A stretch of DNA of 64,000 nucleotides from Hippasteria phrygiana (GCA_037893225.1 JAZGUH010000141.1:310001-374000); one strand, 5' to 3'. Positions 44,005 to 55,682 are shown, counted from the first letter of the stretch. A program made the numbers and translations. Notes: generated by a model from the letters alone, not told the origin.

Positions 44005-45182
44005 TGTAGAGGATGTCTAATTCCCCCATTGTTTAATCATTAATTTATTGTATTTAAGTAGACGACCTTATTGTAATTTACTAACTTATGCATCGCTCCC
44101 ACATGTTTATTTAACAAGTATAATCACTGGAGACATTGTACGTGTGTATTTCAAACAAACGAACTCTTCATTATCATAAACTTTGGAAGTCAGACACTTG
44201 TAGTTCGTGAATATCATGGTTATTTGATTAGGACATAGTAAATGATTTTCTGCATACTCAGTTTACTTTATTTTAGTTAAAATTCATATATTGTAATAAT
44301 CTTACTGTTAATGGACTTCCATTAAGCAGCCATTATAATTATCTGTTTGACGTGAACTACATGTTGTAATTGTCAACTGCTGTTGCCATGTGCGGGAATA
44401 GGCTACTGCCTGCCCTGACTGTTACAGGTAACGTTTGACACAATTTTGAACGGATTTTAATTATATAATTTCACATTTTATTTGCCAAATTGCAGCTTAG
44501 AGGCCTTTCTTATTTTGACCGCAAATATTTATAGATCCATTCAGTGATAATTTTAAGAATGATAAGGAAGTGTAAAAGGTGAATTTTGGACTCTAAAAAT
44601 GGAGCGTCCTGTAGAGAAATAAGGTCAGAGAGAAACGTGCATTTATGTCGATTACAGAGTATGACCATGACTTGTGCTAAACGATACTGCATGGAGGAAT
44701 ATGGGATTTCTAAGTCTACAAACACTATAATTTATGTATGCGTTTCTGTTTAGTGGGCCTATAATTCGTGATCTCAACCATAAAGTGTATGAAGTTTTGT
44801 AGATTGGGCGATTGTGTAATAAATTCGTAATCAAGGGCGGACTTATGTTTGGGTTGGGTGTGCTGCATTCGTCGGCGTGCGCTAAAGGTCGCCTACTAGT
44901 TTGAGGTTTTTTCTGCCTTTGAGTATTTGTGCCCAATCGCCCTTTTATATCCTAATGCCATATATTATTTCAATTTGATAACTTTATGTTACAATATAAA
45001 CTAAAGTACCTGTATAACTGTTTATATACGACTGCCTGCCCTGACTGTTACAGGTTCGTCACTGAATAAACAACTTGAGAGCCAGAATTGTTTCAGTCAA
45101 CCAATCTGTCCTGAACCTGTGTGCCAGAGTCCCCCCTTCCCGAGTTCAACCCAGAGGCCATGCTCCCTCCCCCCTCCTCACA
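44005..45182 (+). repeat. 3' LTR, complete (1178 bp)
   Basis: Starts TGTAGAGGA and ends TCCTCACA. These ends are imperfect inverted repeats, as expected of TG..CA LTR termini. Positions 44062-45182 repeat the 5' LTR with no visible change. The first 57 bp have no counterpart at the 5' end. It ends 172 bp from a gene A exon (45354). Confidence 0.85.
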
Positions 45183-45353
45183 CTAAAATAATGAAATGGT
45201 GTATGTCATGTCAATGTCAAATACATCAAAATCAAGTACATCAATATCAAGTACATCAGTATCAAATGTCATCATTACAGTGCCCACACTTGTTCAAAAA
45301 TATAGCTTATTCTCATTGGGGTCTTCTAAGAGGAACATTATTTCACGTCTTAC

Positions 45354-45533
45354 CTCAGCCTCTGTTTCTGAGCTGGTCACTTCTTCAGAAGGTTTCTTGG
45401 CCGTCTTAACGGGGGACTTGTATCTCTCTACTTCCTCTTTCTGCGATTGGACCTCCTGGTCAAAGATGTCTGCAAAGCTCTTGACACTCTTAATCTGCCT
45501 TTTCTGGTCAATGATCCGTTCTCCTTCTTTGGT
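45354..45533 (-). CDS. Gene A exon (180 bp, phase 0-0)
   Basis: Minus-strand exon with acceptor CCATCATAG|ACC and donor GAG|GTAAGA. Sixty codons read TKEGERIIDQKRQIKSVKSF, then ADIFDQEVQSQKEEVERYKS, then a Lys/Glu/Ser tail ending SSETEAE. The charge pattern suggests a coiled coil followed by a disordered linker. Both edges are phase 0. It is separated from the next exon upstream by a 349-bp intron. No family recognised; a cytoplasmic scaffold or the cytosolic part of a larger protein is possible. Confidence 0.75.
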
Positions 45534-45882
45534 CTATGATGGGAAGTTTGCAAACCCTATGTTGATTAACAAGAGCACTGGCCGTTTCTTGCTTTAAAAC
45601 ACAATATTAACCCTAACAGTCCCAAATCCTCCAATTTTAATATGATTCTGCATGCACCCTAGGGGTGTTGGGTTAAGCTATGTACATGTAGCACATCCAG
45701 GTAAGAAGCACATGCAAATAGGTATTTACCAACGTGAGTTATTTGCCCATACTTCTTTACACTCATTTGCCAAGCCAGCTTTAAACATCAAATCTAAGGG
45801 CCCTCCCCTCAGCTTGGAACCCTCTATTAGGCAGGTATCCTTTACACACAATGACCTTTCAAGTCTTTTACTGGCTACTTAC
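45534..45882 (-). other. Short intron of gene A
   Basis: 349 bp from the GTAAGT donor (minus, below 45883) to the CATAG acceptor (above 45533). No repeat in it. Confidence 0.6.
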
Positions 45883-46149
45883 ACTAATCACATCTTCTTG
45901 CTCCTTGGGGCCTGTATATTCTTCCTCCTTGTCTTCTAGAGATGGCCCTGTCACCATGGCAACTGCCTCATCCTCCGTTGCACTTCTCCTTAGTTGTTTA
46001 GACCGTCGGGTGGGGGGCACTGGCGTGGGTTCGGAGGTTTCTGGGGGCTCAGAGGAGGCTTTGTCCTTGAAGACAACGAGCCTGGGCAGCTCCACAAAGT
46101 CCCCATAATTGATATCCTTTTTCTTCTTCAGGACCACAACTTTATCATC
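45883..46149 (-). CDS. Gene A exon (267 bp, phase 0-0)
   Basis: The clearest host exon. Minus-strand acceptor CTTCTATTTTCAG|GAT and donor AGT|GTAAGT, both strong. Its 89 codons open DDKVVVLKKKKDINYGDFVE, go on LPRLVVFKDK and then become acidic, proline- and serine-rich (about residues 31-50), with a basic TRRSKQLRRS patch and an acidic end. The first third looks like a folded beta-type segment and the rest disordered. Phase 0 at both ends fits exons 58732-58794 upstream and 45354-45533 downstream. Not recognised as a named family. Confidence 0.8.
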
Positions 46150-46196
46150 CTGAAAATAGAAGGATTTTTTTTAGTAGCTAGAACCACATACATGTA

Positions 46197-48322
46197 CCGT
46201 AATTTCCGGAATATAGGCCGCGCGTGGTATAAGCCGCAGCAAGCAAAAATCTGCAAATTAAGATTTAAAGTTGGCGTATTAACCGCACCGGCGTATTAGC
46301 CGCGGCACTGACGACGTCCAACCACAAAAGTCGTGCTGTTTGCTGAAGCGCTAGTATGTAAAAATAGTGTAAGCAGCGCGCGAACGAGTGTCACTAGGCT
46401 CCGTGCACAACTACCCCCTCATCTCAGCGGAAAGAAAAGGCGAGTTGGGGGATCAATATCGACGCCGTCTTACCCGACTTCAATTTAAGTGTCTGGTTCC
46501 CGTGATGATATTCTTATTGAAAACGCAATTATCGAGAGTCGGCAAACAGACAAAGCAATCCCACTGGTATACGAGTATCAAATGAATGAGGAGCGCGGTG
46601 CGTAATACCAGCGACGTACTGCCCATGGAAGTGCAGTTGCTATTTGGACAGCACCCTCATTCGACGCGCACGGAGCCCAATAAACTTTCATAAGTCCTCG
46701 AAATTACCAATTTTGGCGGGCTGGATGAGTGTCCTGGCCGTGGGCCGCGCGGCATGTTCTTGTTCTTTTTTTTGGGGATGGGGCGCGGGGGGGGGATAAA
46801 AAAGAAAATGACAACTTTAACCACTAATCTGAGCTCAACAGTCACCAATTGACCAGTGAAATAATAAACAACATGGATTACACAACGATAAAACAGACAA
46901 AAACGAACAGACGCACCACACGATTTGTGAGGTGTGAACGGTACTTACGGTACATTTGCAACAATGAAAACTGAGCTTACGGCTTGCGTATTTCCTATTT
47001 TAACCACTTAGAAATTAAAGAGTAAGGAATGCGTAGCACTGTTCAATACGTTGCTTTAATATCTTCAGCACACCCATCGATCAATATTAATAAAAATTTA
47101 TTCATCTTAATAATAACATTGAGTTTGTCGCGGTTTTTCTTTTGCTAGTCAATTTTATCACATTGCTAATCAAATGACAATATGATTAGCATAATTTGCT
47201 AATCATCTTTTTTTCTTATTTCCATCACTGCCTGAACTTGTTGTCATGGAGGAAACACGGCCCGTGCCGGGCATACCGCGCAACGGCATGAGTGGTTTCA
47301 CCGTGCGTTGCCGCCATCTTCACCAGCCACGTTGCGTTCACGCCCCGCACGGGCCATTCGGAGAAATCACGGTGCGCTTTATCGCTGGCAGAAAAAGCGT
47401 CATTGTCGATCTCCTTTTCTAAGTCACACAGTAAAAATGAGTTTGGTTCCGTGGGGCAAAAATGAGTTTTATCATGATTCATGTCATTCTTGCACTAATA
47501 ATAGCCGACTTGTCAAGTTCAATTTGTCTGGAACGTTTTAATTAATTAAGCGATGCGAGGCATAATTTTCGAATAAATCGCAAACAGAAAGCGCTTCGGT
47601 TTTCACTTGTCCGAGTCATCAATGCATGTACATCGCATAGCGCAGCACACATGCACTTTGCACGATCGTTTGCACGAGGGGAGTTCGTTGTGTTAAGTTG
47701 AACAGGCAACACTACTCCCTCTGGACCATCGCTAAACCGCACACATGGCTTAGCCGGCTTTGGGGGGTTCAGGTTACTGTAGTATGAGCTACCTGGCTAA
47801 AGCTAGCCGCGGATTCGGCCACGGATTCAGAGCTTGTTTTTAGGCTGTGATTGGTTCCTGCCCCAGTGAGAAAGAAGAAAAATAATGCACGGACGGAACC
47901 AGTCTGCTTGGGGAATCAAGGTTTTGTGAAGGTTTTTACATGGGGCGCACGGGCCGTGCTAGCTGGCGCGATCGCTCATCACGCGCACGGGCAATTACCA
48001 ACGCGATCGAAAAGCGCCGTTTTGTATAGGATCCAGCAACGGTTTAGTACTGAAAAATTGAGGGCTTGGTTCGGCAAGAAGGGCACAACGGCTAAAGTAT
48101 TAATGGGGCACAGCACAACTGGTGAATAGTGCATTTGTACAAGGGGCATCACGGCAACTAAATGGGCATCGACGGCACTGGCCGCCGTGAATTTCGAACC
48201 CTGTGTGACTGATTATATTCTTCAAATGTTGCCGTATAAGCCGCCCGGAGTATAAGCCGCATGGACATTTTTCAGCGTGAGAATCAACGTATAAGCCGCG
48301 GCCTATATTCCGGAAATTACGG
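46197..48322. mobile_element. 2.1 kb TIR element with TA flanks
   Basis: Perfect 26-bp terminal inverted repeats (28 bp counting the flanking TA), outer part CCGTAATTTCCGGAATATAG, with TA on each side (46195-46196, 48323-48324). The word GTATAAGCCGC and variants recur four or more times beside both ends. No transposase frame; the interior is GC-richer than its surroundings. TA duplication is compatible with Tc1/mariner-type or other TA-specific superfamilies. The copy sits in the gene A intron just upstream of the 46149 exon. Confidence 0.8.
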
Positions 48323-48334
48323 TATGTAGATAGC

Positions 48335-48339
<5 letters not shown>

Positions 48340-48365
<26 letters not shown>

Positions 48366-48367
48366 GG
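48340..48367. repeat. Poly-G, 28 bases
   Basis: G run starting 16 bases after the TIR element's right end. Confidence 0.9.
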
Positions 48368-49262
48368 TGAGTTGGTCTTACCAATGGTGGAAGTTACCTT
48401 GCCTTGGTCTATAGGTCTGAAAATTAGGTTAATTTCTTTGGTAATGATTGGAGATTCATCCCCTATTGAGATCTGGGTCTAGGAAAACTAAGGGTGGTTG
48501 GGCTGGCAACCTACATGTACATGTACAATGTAAAATGTGGCCAACCCCATCACATATGTTGTAGGCCTTTACCTACTGTACACGTAGAGTGGCTTTTAGC
48601 CTTGTATCTATAGACAAATTCCAAATTGACGAAAATACACCAATCTGCGCACTTCCTGGTTTGTAAAAGAGGCTCTCAGTGCTAAGTAAACAGCTGACTA
48701 TGCTAAACATGCGCTGCACTGCCATTTATGGTGTAATTCATTCATGCATGAATGAATTTGTTGAATAGCACTGGTTTTGTTTAGCATTGACAACCAGGGC
48801 TAATGTGAAATTCTTTTATTGGGAAACTTTTAATTTGATTTCTTGAATACGACTACAGTATTCTATCACAGAAGGGATGGATTTTCTGGTGCTGTTCAGC
48901 TCAATTTTGGCACATACATCATGCTACACTGTACGAGTATCTTATAAGTGGTTTTGAGCTCATTTTTGCTTATCAAGTAAATCTGCTAAGCCAAATTTTT
49001 TACACAGCAGCTCCGTGAGATTTCTCCCATGAGACCATAAAGCATACCTACTTTAAGTAGGCTTGTAAGTCATGTAAATTGGCAATATCATTCTTTCCAA
49101 TGGTTTCTATTTTCTAATGTTCAGACGATCTTAAAAGAGCCACAATAAGGTACAGTAGAATACCACTATGAATTGACATCATGGGACCCACACAAAAAGT
49201 GTTCACTATAGCGGTCTTCCATTACATTGAATATGTACCTTGTTTTCAAAGCACACTGCTTC
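48368..49262 (-). other. Gene A intron, unremarkable
   Basis: Two ACATGTACATG sites near 48510. No exon or terminal repeat supported. Confidence 0.35.
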
Positions 49263-49692
49263 AATCCAACCAAATCCTGCAACATTGAAATGGTAAGCCA
49301 TCAGACTTAACCAAATCCAAAACAAAGGGGGGGGGGGGAACAAATGTCTCTGTTCAGAAAAAAAGAGTCCATGCCCACTGTTAGACCCCACAGCTTTGGG
49401 TTTGAATTAAACCAAGTTTGATGGAACTTTTCTAATATTAAAGGTTGCATCTTCACAGCCCTGATGTGATTTCAAACCAGGAAGTGCCCGACATACTAAC
49501 TCGGCTTACAACCTACAAATTAAACATTTGTTCAGGACTGATGGGATTCCTCCTAGCCTTGTCTCAAACAATCCAGCGTTAAAGTCGACAGGTTGAGGCT
49601 GGCACCAACCAGGATTGTCCCCGGACAAATTCAGTAATCCAGAAGGGCTTTTAAACTACATCAACTTGTCAGGGCTTATTATAGACTCTTAC

Positions 49693-49727
49693 CACATTCT
49701 GTACATCTGTGTCTGTACTGTCCATGG
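49693..49727 (-). CDS. Gene A candidate alternative first exon
   Basis: Minus strand: TTGCACTTCAG|CC ATG GAC, eleven codons MDSTDTDVQNV, then donor GTG|GTAAGA. Read from the ATG it ends in phase 0 and joins the 46149 exon (DDKVVV..) in frame. As an internal exon it would be 35 bp and break the frame, so it makes sense only as a start exon or a UTR-plus-start exon. The ATG has G at -3 and +4. It lies in the duplicated unit and so exists twice. Short exons like this arise by chance, hence the modest confidence. Confidence 0.35.
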
Positions 49728-50093
49728 CTGAAGTGCAACACCAGTAAATCCACAGAAATAAGAAATTGGTTTTCCAACCACGATTGTCAATTTTCTTCCA
49801 CCGAGACTGTACTCAATGCAGCATATACATTTAGACAATTCAACTGACAAGACTTCCTGTTAAAGTATATAATATGAAAAAAATGACCTATAGCCGGAAA
49901 CAAAGAATGGGTTTTGTTTCCTCCCAACTATGCTATTAGGTTCAAGGGTCATCCACAAAGAATTCTTTTTAGGCAATGGGAAAAAAAGGATTCTTTTTTA
50001 AACATCGAATGCTTTGGAAATTGAGCATGCATACATGTAAACTGGAAGACCAAAGAATCTTTTTTAGTGGTTTTTAGTTCCTGGTTTGTTAAT

Positions 50094-50192
50094 GGTAAAA
50101 AGCTGTTGTAATTTCTAGGATTAGTCAAAACAAACTACAATGTACATGTACACGGCGTGTTGGATATTGTTGTATTCAGCAGGGTAGCAGCT
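50094..50192 (+). repeat. Dispersed repeat R2, copy 2
   Basis: Matches 14773-14870: AATGGTAAAAAGCTGTTGTAA, then ATTGTTGTATTCAGCAGGGT, with a diverged middle. A third copy at 53562-53660 is due to the tandem duplication. Confidence 0.7.
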
Positions 50193-51674
50193 AAATATAC
50201 CAGTTTGATTTTTTCATAATTATAAGGGTGAAAGTTAAATACACCTGATGGATTTTGTCACATTTCGGAGGGTGGAAGCAGACTTCTAATAAAATTTCAG
50301 GTGGTTATTCACGAATAACCATGAATCACAGCCATGCACATCACATGCATGCATCATTTGCCGAGTTCTGTGATCGGTCAATTATACGTAAAGGGGGCGG
50401 GGCTTAAAACTTCTACCTTCAGGCTCTGAATAAAAACTTCAATTAAAATCCTCCCTCTCTCAGTGCCAGAATGGAGCCAACTACCCTACCTACATGTACA
50501 TGTATCAAAACCTATCGAGTGACAAGTTGTAACACACAAGCTGTTGGAGAGGAAGGGCTTAGGTTTTTTGATAAGTTATGATAGTTATAACAGTAGGAGG
50601 GTTAAATGGATTTCCGGCTAAAAGGAAATTTGTTACTTTTTGTTATCTTTCTTTCTTTTTTTCACCAGAAAGCTTATAACTCATGTAATGCTAACAAATT
50701 TGCAATTCAATTAATCTTTTCTTTTTCGGGAAATAAACATTCTTTTATTCAGGGTGATCCGATCCACCACAGAAACAGGGACAAAACAGCTTGAATGGAT
50801 TAAGCCAATTAACACAGACGTAAGGCTGTTCGATATCCATTTATTTTGATACCAAATTATCGGCAAAAAAATATCACGATATTCGATATTATCGTAATGA
50901 CGTCACTTTTCCCTTACCGGAAGAATGGAGGAATACAAAAAAAAAACATGATGGAAGTCACCACGGCATCATAAGATCGGGACTACCGGGATCGGGCCCG
51001 CCGGGATTGAGCTCAGATCCGCTAAAATTTAATATCGGGGCCGGCCACCGAGATCGCGAATCGGGCTGGGGCTGGCAAGTTCGGGGCCAGAATCGACAAG
51101 ATCGGGGGCCAAAAATAATTCCGGGCCGGCTGTTGGGGCCGGCACACGGCAGGAACGGGGGCCCGGGTTGACAAGGCTTCCCTCCGCTCGTTTCTATTTC
51201 AGCATTGTTGATTAGTAACAGATGATAATATCATGGACGATCACATGCGAGCTGTCAAAAAACGATCGTGTCGTATATTTTGTGAAGACGACATGACCGT
51301 TGCACAATGTAGAATGGATGCGCGGCACGTGTTTTAATCTTTTCTCAAGACGCAGTTCGCTACACGTAACTACATGTACACGTACGTGTGCCTTGTACAC
51401 TGGGGAAAGACGGTGGCATTCAGTGCGGTTGCTTGCACTTGACATACGCACGGCACGGAGGGGTAAATCGCGCGGAGCGGAGATGTCATGTCGGGGTTTA
51501 GAAAACGGTCAAAGAAGCACTAAGTGCATGTATGTATTTGTTTTATTCCTCCATGGTACATCATGATACATTATATACTATTCTACCGTCCAATAATTGG
51601 AAATAACTGGAATTTCGAGCAAGGTAAACTGACAAATCCACACTTAATGCGGCTAAAAGGAACATATTATACAA

Positions 51675-51835
51675 ATAATGAATGTTTATGAGTGTGATGG
51701 TAAGAATAATTTCATGAGGTGACAGATGGCATGTTCTATTCCACGAGGCGAAGCCGAGTGGAATAGAACATGCCATCTGTCACCGAATGAAATTATTCTT
51801 TCCATCGCACGAATGTGAAACATTCATTATTTGTT
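51675..51835. mobile_element. Foldback element nested in hAT (unit 1)
   Basis: Two arms of about 70 bp pair almost perfectly around a loop GAGGCGAAGCCGA (51744-51756). The insert is flanked by the 8-bp direct repeat TTATACAA (51667-51674 and 51836-51843). The arms include GTGACAGATGGCATGTTCTA and its complement. An 8-bp duplication points to mobilisation by hAT machinery. Confidence 0.8.
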
Positions 51836-52214
51836 TTATACAACGCCTAAATAAATTCTCGTCATCTGATTGGTAACTTGTAAACTGGTGCTTACATAAA
51901 TGTAAGAAACATGTAGTAACACTGATAGCTGGGGGAACACTTTCAATGCATTTTATTCAAGTTAAAAACTGTTCAGAATTGTAAAAAACTGTTTCACAAA
52001 TTCAGAACTTCCAGTAACCAATTACTGTCTCGAAAAGTCTCAAACAGTTAAAAATGTTCAGAAGAATTATTCACTTCAGATGCAGAATGTCATCTAAAAA
52101 TATCCGTTCCGAAGTGTTGAAGATCAAACTGTTCAGAATTGTTAAAAAGCTGTTTCACAAATTCAGAACTTTCAGTAACCAATTAATGCACTTTCATATC
52201 CAATTTATGGAAGT

Positions 52215-52544
52215 TTACAACTGTACTAGTCCAGAAAAGTAAAAAATGCGGATTGCATGCATGGATTTCTTTGTGTACAACGTGCCGTTTTCCTTTCTCA
52301 GTCCCGCATAAAACCGGGACAACAAATTGTCGAGTTCCGAATTAGTTAAAGCTTCAATTGTTGTTCCTGCGTGTCTAGCAAATTCATCTAATCGTTTCAC
52401 TGCATATTTGATTTGTCTCTTTGTATTTGGAGCGTCAGCATTGCTTACAAGTTCCAATATTTCGTCGTCTGTTAGAACAAACCGCGGCAGTTCGGGTAAC
52501 TTGGCCGCCATGTTGTGTGAATGACAGCGCTGTTGTAGCGCCAC
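52215..52544 (-). pseudogene. DUF3504/Crypton-type recombinase fragment (unit 1)
   Basis: Minus frame of 109 codons, with LPELPRFVLTDDEILELVSN then NTKRQIKYAVKRLDEFARHA, NSELDNLLSRFYAGLRKENG and TLYTKKSMHAIR. This is the N-terminal SAM-like part seen in ZMYM2/QRICH1/KCTD1-type proteins and Crypton tyrosine recombinases (NTKRQ..W.., L..LL..FY.ELR...G..Y...S). The catalytic domain is absent; after MHAIR the frame runs into non-homologous sequence and stops. It lies within a hAT element, so it is probably a captured fragment. The frame is identical in unit 2. Confidence 0.65.
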
Positions 52545-53160
52545 CTAGTGACCGTGAAATTAGAAAAGTTTTTTGGTTCTATCAATGCGCGCGCACCATG
52601 TGATAGACCCATGTGATAGAACGTATTGGGCGGGGCGGGGCGGGTTCACGTCGTGTGATGGGTCGAATAATTCAATGCACGTGATCGACTCTCCACCAAT
52701 CGGATGGCGGGGATTTATTCAGGTGTTGTATAATCCAACCAAATCCTGCAACATTGAAATGGTAAGCCATCAGACTTAACCAAATCCAAAACAAAGGGGG
52801 GGGGGGAACAAATGTCTCTGTTCAGAAAAAAAGAGTCCATGCCCACTGTTAGACCCCACAGCTTTGGGTTTGAATTAAACCAAGTTTGATGGAACTTTTC
52901 TAATATTAAAGGTTGCATCTTCACAGCCCTGATGTGATTTCAAACCAGGAAGTGCCCGACATACTAACTCGGCTTACAACCTACAAATTAAACATTTGTT
53001 CAGGACTGATGGGATTCCTCCTAGCCTTGTCTCAAACAATCCAGCGTTAAAGTCGACAGGTTGAGGCTGGCACCAACCAGGATTGTCCCCGGACAAATTC
53101 AGTAATCCAGAAGGGCTTTTAAACTACATCAACTTGTCAGGGCTTATTATAGACTCTTAC

Positions 53161-53195
53161 CACATTCTGTACATCTGTGTCTGTACTGTCCATGG
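53161..53195 (-). CDS. Second copy of candidate first exon
   Basis: Identical to 49693-49727 (offset 3468), including splice sites and ATG. See that entry for reading and doubts. Confidence 0.33.
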
Positions 53196-53561
53196 CTGAA
53201 GTGCAACACCAGTAAATCCACAGAAATAAGAAATTGGTTTTCCAACCACGATTGTCAATTTTCTTCCACCGAGACTGTACTCAATGCAGCATATACATTT
53301 AGACAATTCAACTGACAAGACTTCCTGTTAAAGTATATAATATGAAAAAAATGACCTATAGCCGGAAACAAAGAATGGGTTTTGTTTCCTCCCAACTATG
53401 CTATTAGGTTCAAGGGTCATCCACAAAGAATTCTTTTTAGGCAATGGGAAAAAAAGGATTCTTTTTTAAACATCGAATGCTTTGGAAATTGAGCATGCAT
53501 ACATGTAAACTGGAAGACCAAAGAATCTTTTTTAGTGGTTTTTAGTTCCTGGTTTGTTAAT

Positions 53562-53660
53562 GGTAAAAAGCTGTTGTAATTTCTAGGATTAGTCAAAACA
53601 AACTACAATGTACATGTACACGGCGTGTTGGATATTGTTGTATTCAGCAGGGTAGCAGCT
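53562..53660 (+). repeat. Dispersed repeat R2, copy 3
   Basis: Copy of 50094-50192 made by the tandem duplication. Confidence 0.7.
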
Positions 53661-55142
53661 AAATATACCAGTTTGATTTTTTCATAATTATAAGGGTGAA
53701 AGTTAAATACACCTGATGGATTTTGTCACATTTCGGAGGGTGGAAGCAGACTTCTAATAAAATTTCAGGTGGTTATTCACGAATAACCATGAATCACAGC
53801 CATGCACATCACATGCATGCATCATTTGCCGAGTTCTGTGATCGGTCAATTATACGTAAAGGGGGCGGGGCTTAAAACTTCTACCTTCAGGCTCTGAATA
53901 AAAACTTCAATTAAAATCCTCCCTCTCTCAGTGCCAGAATGGAGCCAACTACCCTACCTACATGTACATGTATCAAAACCTATCGAGTGACAAGTTGTAA
54001 CACACAAGCTGTTGGAGAGGAAGGGCTTAGGTTTTTTGATAAGTTATGATAGTTATAACAGTAGGAGGGTTAAATGGATTTCCGGCTAAAAGGAAATTTG
54101 TTACTTTTTGTTATCTTTCTTTCTTTTTTTCACCAGAAAGCTTATAACTCATGTAATGCTAACAAATTTGCAATTCAATTAATCTTTTCTTTTTCGGGAA
54201 ATAAACATTCTTTTATTCAGGGTGATCCGATCCACCACAGAAACAGGGACAAAACAGCTTGAATGGATTAAGCCAATTAACACAGACGTAAGGCTGTTCG
54301 ATATCCATTTATTTTGATACCAAATTATCGGCAAAAAAATATCACGATATTCGATATTATCGTAATGACGTCACTTTTCCCTTACCGGAAGAATGGAGGA
54401 ATACAAAAAAAAAACATGATGGAAGTCACCACGGCATCATAAGATCGGGACTACCGGGATCGGGCCCGCCGGGATTGAGCTCAGATCCGCTAAAATTTAA
54501 TATCGGGGCCGGCCACCGAGATCGCGAATCGGGCTGGGGCTGGCAAGTTCGGGGCCAGAATCGACAAGATCGGGGGCCAAAAATAATTCCGGGCCGGCTG
54601 TTGGGGCCGGCACACGGCAGGAACGGGGGCCCGGGTTGACAAGGCTTCCCTCCGCTCGTTTCTATTTCAGCATTGTTGATTAGTAACAGATGATAATATC
54701 ATGGACGATCACATGCGAGCTGTCAAAAAACGATCGTGTCGTATATTTTGTGAAGACGACATGACCGTTGCACAATGTAGAATGGATGCGCGGCACGTGT
54801 TTTAATCTTTTCTCAAGACGCAGTTCGCTACACGTAACTACATGTACACGTACGTGTGCCTTGTACACTGGGGAAAGACGGTGGCATTCAGTGCGGTTGC
54901 TTGCACTTGACATACGCACGGCACGGAGGGGTAAATCGCGCGGAGCGGAGATGTCATGTCGGGGTTTAGAAAACGGTCAAAGAAGCACTAAGTGCATGTA
55001 TGTATTTGTTTTATTCCTCCATGGTACATCATGATACATTATATACTATTCTACCGTCCAATAATTGGAAATAACTGGAATTTCGAGCAAGGTAAACTGA
55101 CAAATCCACACTTAATGCGGCTAAAAGGAACATATTATACAA

Positions 55143-55303
55143 ATAATGAATGTTTATGAGTGTGATGGTAAGAATAATTTCATGAGGTGACAGATGGCAT
55201 GTTCTATTCCACGAGGCGAAGCCGAGTGGAATAGAACATGCCATCTGTCACCGAATGAAATTATTCTTTCCATCGCACGAATGTGAAACATTCATTATTT
55301 GTT
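55143..55303. mobile_element. Foldback element nested in hAT (unit 2)
   Basis: Copy of 51675-51835 with the same TTATACAA flanks (offset 3468). Confidence 0.8.
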
Positions 55304-55682
55304 TTATACAACGCCTAAATAAATTCTCGTCATCTGATTGGTAACTTGTAAACTGGTGCTTACATAAATGTAAGAAACATGTAGTAACACTGATAGCTGG
55401 GGGAACACTTTCAATGCATTTTATTCAAGTTAAAAACTGTTCAGAATTGTAAAAAACTGTTTCACAAATTCAGAACTTCCAGTAACCAATTACTGTCTCG
55501 AAAAGTCTCAAACAGTTAAAAATGTTCAGAAGAATTATTCACTTCAGATGCAGAATGTCATCTAAAAATATCCGTTCCGAAGTGTTGAAGATCAAACTGT
55601 TCAGAATTGTTAAAAAGCTGTTTCACAAATTCAGAACTTTCAGTAACCAATTAATGCACTTTCATATCCAATTTATGGAAGT

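Larger units (their letters stand above)
36345..45182 (+). mobile_element. Ty3/gypsy LTR retrotransposon (near-intact)
   Basis: Order: LTR, tRNA-Ser primer site, about 0.8 kb leader, gag, -1 frameshift signal, pol (protease, reverse transcriptase, RNase H, integrase), polypurine tract, LTR. RT before integrase places it in Ty3/gypsy (Metaviridae). No env frame follows pol; only about 250 bp separate the pol stop from the 3' LTR. The two LTRs share 1121 bp at a constant offset of 7717 with no difference that I could see, so the insertion looks recent. The first 57 bp of the 5' LTR are missing. The element is in a gene A intron, in the opposite orientation to that gene. Confidence 0.95.
49263..52731. 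repeat. 3.47 kb tandem duplication, unit 1
   Basis: Repeated at 52732-56199 with a constant offset of 3469, then 3468 after a G tract that is 12 bases here and 11 in unit 2. I saw no other difference. The right edge lies within a hAT element, so unit 1 holds only the element's left part. The junction TATAATCC shows 2-bp (AA) microhomology between TATAAATCG (right edge) and TTCAATCC (left edge). Confidence 0.95.
50821..52731. mobile_element. hAT element, copy lacking its right end
   Basis: Same as 54289-56199 without the last 130 bp. Starts TAAGGCTGTTCGATAT after CACAGACG (50813-50820). It was cut by the tandem-duplication junction at 52731. Confidence 0.85.

Noticed and set aside
52215..52544. 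Considered as a functional host gene
   Set aside because: Only the N-terminal domain is present, it lies inside a hAT element, and it was copied with the tandem duplication.
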